Shown here: one piece after another, positions 63,240-64,000 of the stretch
Layout: each line of letters opens with the position of its first letter
Numbering within the stretch: the first letter of the stretch is position 1
Origin: Pseudomonas sp. UYIF39
GTDB lineage: Bacteria > Pseudomonadota > Gammaproteobacteria > Pseudomonadales > Pseudomonadaceae
Reading direction: 5' to 3'
Length of the DNA: 64,000 nt
Assembly: GCF_029963765.1 (NCBI RefSeq)
Contig: NZ_JALBYU010000008.1
Span: 1-64,000 of the forward strand
Notes under the pieces: model-generated
The model's input: the letters and a program-made list of their open reading frames with translations, nothing else
Told to the model about the DNA's origin: nothing
Databases searched by the model: none
Made by a program: the position numbers and the translations under genes

Positions 63240-63371
63240 CCGTTTCGTCTCGCTGTGCTCCTTGCGCTGACTGTGCGCAAACTTGTGCGAACGATCCTAG
63301 CGGAACGATGGTGCCAGGAGAATGCCTTGTAGGAATTTTCATGGAAAGTTGTGGGGCGGTTCCAGAAGCAT

Positions 63372-64000
63372 TCAGCCCTGAATGGCTGCAGGCACCGCAC
63401 GGCGACTGGACATCAGCAGTGCCCACATACCGACTCCCACCAGCAGCGCGCCGATGATTTCCAGCGGCAGTGGCGACTGACGTAACCAGAACCAGTGAAA
63501 CAATGTGAGGAACAGCGTGCTCAGGTAAATGTAGGAAATGACCGAGGAAGGGGCGATAACGCCGATGGCCCGATGCAGCAGCCAGAAGGTCGCCAGCGTG
63601 GCGAACACCGCCAGGTAAATCAGCCACCAGAAATCGCTCACGGTCAGCAATGAAGCCGATCGCCAGCCGCCGCTGAACCCACAGAATGCCAGCAGAAACA
63701 GCGCGCCGAACAGCATGTTCCAGAAAGTCATGCCCACTGGGCCGCGCCCCTTGAGACTGCTGGCCTTGAGCCGTTGACTCAGGGGCGAGTAGAGCGCCAT
63801 CGCCAGGCAACCGATGCCATACACCGACACTGCATACAGCGAAGGCAGCTCACCAGGGCCTGCGCCTTTCAAAACCAGCAACACCGCCCCGGCAGCGGCA
63901 ATCAGCATCGGCAGCACCCGCTGTTTCAGGTTGCTGTCGGGCATTAATACGGCTTCGAACACCAATGTCAGCAAAGGCACCAAGGTGAACATCGTCCCGG
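63372..64000 (-). CDS. EamA/DMT-family transporter, cut by the window edge
   Basis: The C-terminal two thirds of a drug/metabolite transporter; the frame is open to base 64000, so the true start lies outside. Visible helices include VLPMLIAAAGAVLLVLKGAG, PVGMTFWNMLFGALFLLAFC, WWLIYLAVFATLATFWLLHR, SVISYIYLSTLFLTLFHWFW and LPLEIIGALLVGVGMWALLM, forming the second EamA repeat. Typical length is about 300 aa. Substrate unknown. Confidence 0.85.
   Translation of the reverse strand, partial: GTMFTLVPLLTLVFEAVLMPDSNLKQRVLPMLIAAAGAVLLVLKGAGPGELPSLYAVSVYGIGCLAMALYSPLSQRLKASSLKGRGPVGMTFWNMLFGALFLLAFCGFSGGWRSASLLTVSDFWWLIYLAVFATLATFWLLHRAIGVIAPSSVISYIYLSTLFLTLFHWFWLRQSPLPLEIIGALLVGVGMWALLMSSRRAVPAAIQG

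Overview
The window is a chromosomal stretch of a Pseudomonas of the fluorescens group. This rests on the algU-mucA-mucB-mucD cluster, phaG for medium-chain PHA precursors, an OpdH/TctABC/TctDE tricarboxylate system, and many intergenic copies of the short palindromic REP element (core tgtgggagcgagcttgctcg) typical of this group. No rRNA operon, CRISPR array, intact prophage or intact insertion sequence was seen. Two tRNA genes are present: Gly-CCC on the minus strand and Ser-CGA on the plus strand.

Region by region. 0.2-3.7 kb holds a CoA-transferase, an HMG-CoA-lyase-like enzyme and an MFS importer, probably an organic-acid module. 3.8-5.3 kb has a DMT exporter divergent from a LysR regulator. 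5.3-7.5 kb has a RHH/ParE-type toxin-antitoxin pair with a concentric palindromic operator, then two tandem paralogous secreted proteins with no recognised family. 7.6-12.8 kb holds LysE, a PAS-GAF-GGDEF cyclase, a small KGG-repeat protein, DUF4142, an iron-permease-like protein and Tam. 13.2-16.9 kb looks acquired and eroded: a truncated, frameshifted cytochrome oxidase subunit II gene, chrBA chromate resistance and a DUF3800 remnant, ending at tRNA-Gly. 17.1-20.8 kb holds phaG, rsuA, a CWC protein and a dCache-GGDEF cyclase.

20.9-31 kb is a minus-strand operon of an ABC importer, two DUF1989 proteins, a biotin carboxylase of the urea-carboxylase family and allophanate hydrolase. A guanidine-I (ykkC) riboswitch heads it, with a sigma-54-like promoter upstream. 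I therefore read it as guanidine uptake and assimilation: guanidine to carboxyguanidine to allophanate to ammonia and CO2. The carboxylase gene carries a whole REP/BIME element read through in frame.

31-34 kb has two tyrosine-rich small lipoproteins, a 3-hydroxyisobutyryl-CoA hydrolase-like gene and ung. 34-42 kb has opdH-tctCBA-abrB-like divergent from tctDE. 42-46 kb has an HDOD protein, ygfZ, sdhE-ygfX and nadB. 46.5-50.5 kb is the envelope-stress cluster algU-mucA-mucB-mucD, without mucC and with two AlgU-type promoters. 50.5-58.5 kb is core housekeeping: an M48 protease, tusA, perM-like, bcp, gcvR, dapA, bamC, an MBL hydrolase, purC and tRNA-Ser. 58.6-64 kb has MFS and EamA transporters, two LysR regulators, a DUF1508 protein and a CHMI-like isomerase; the last transporter runs off the window.
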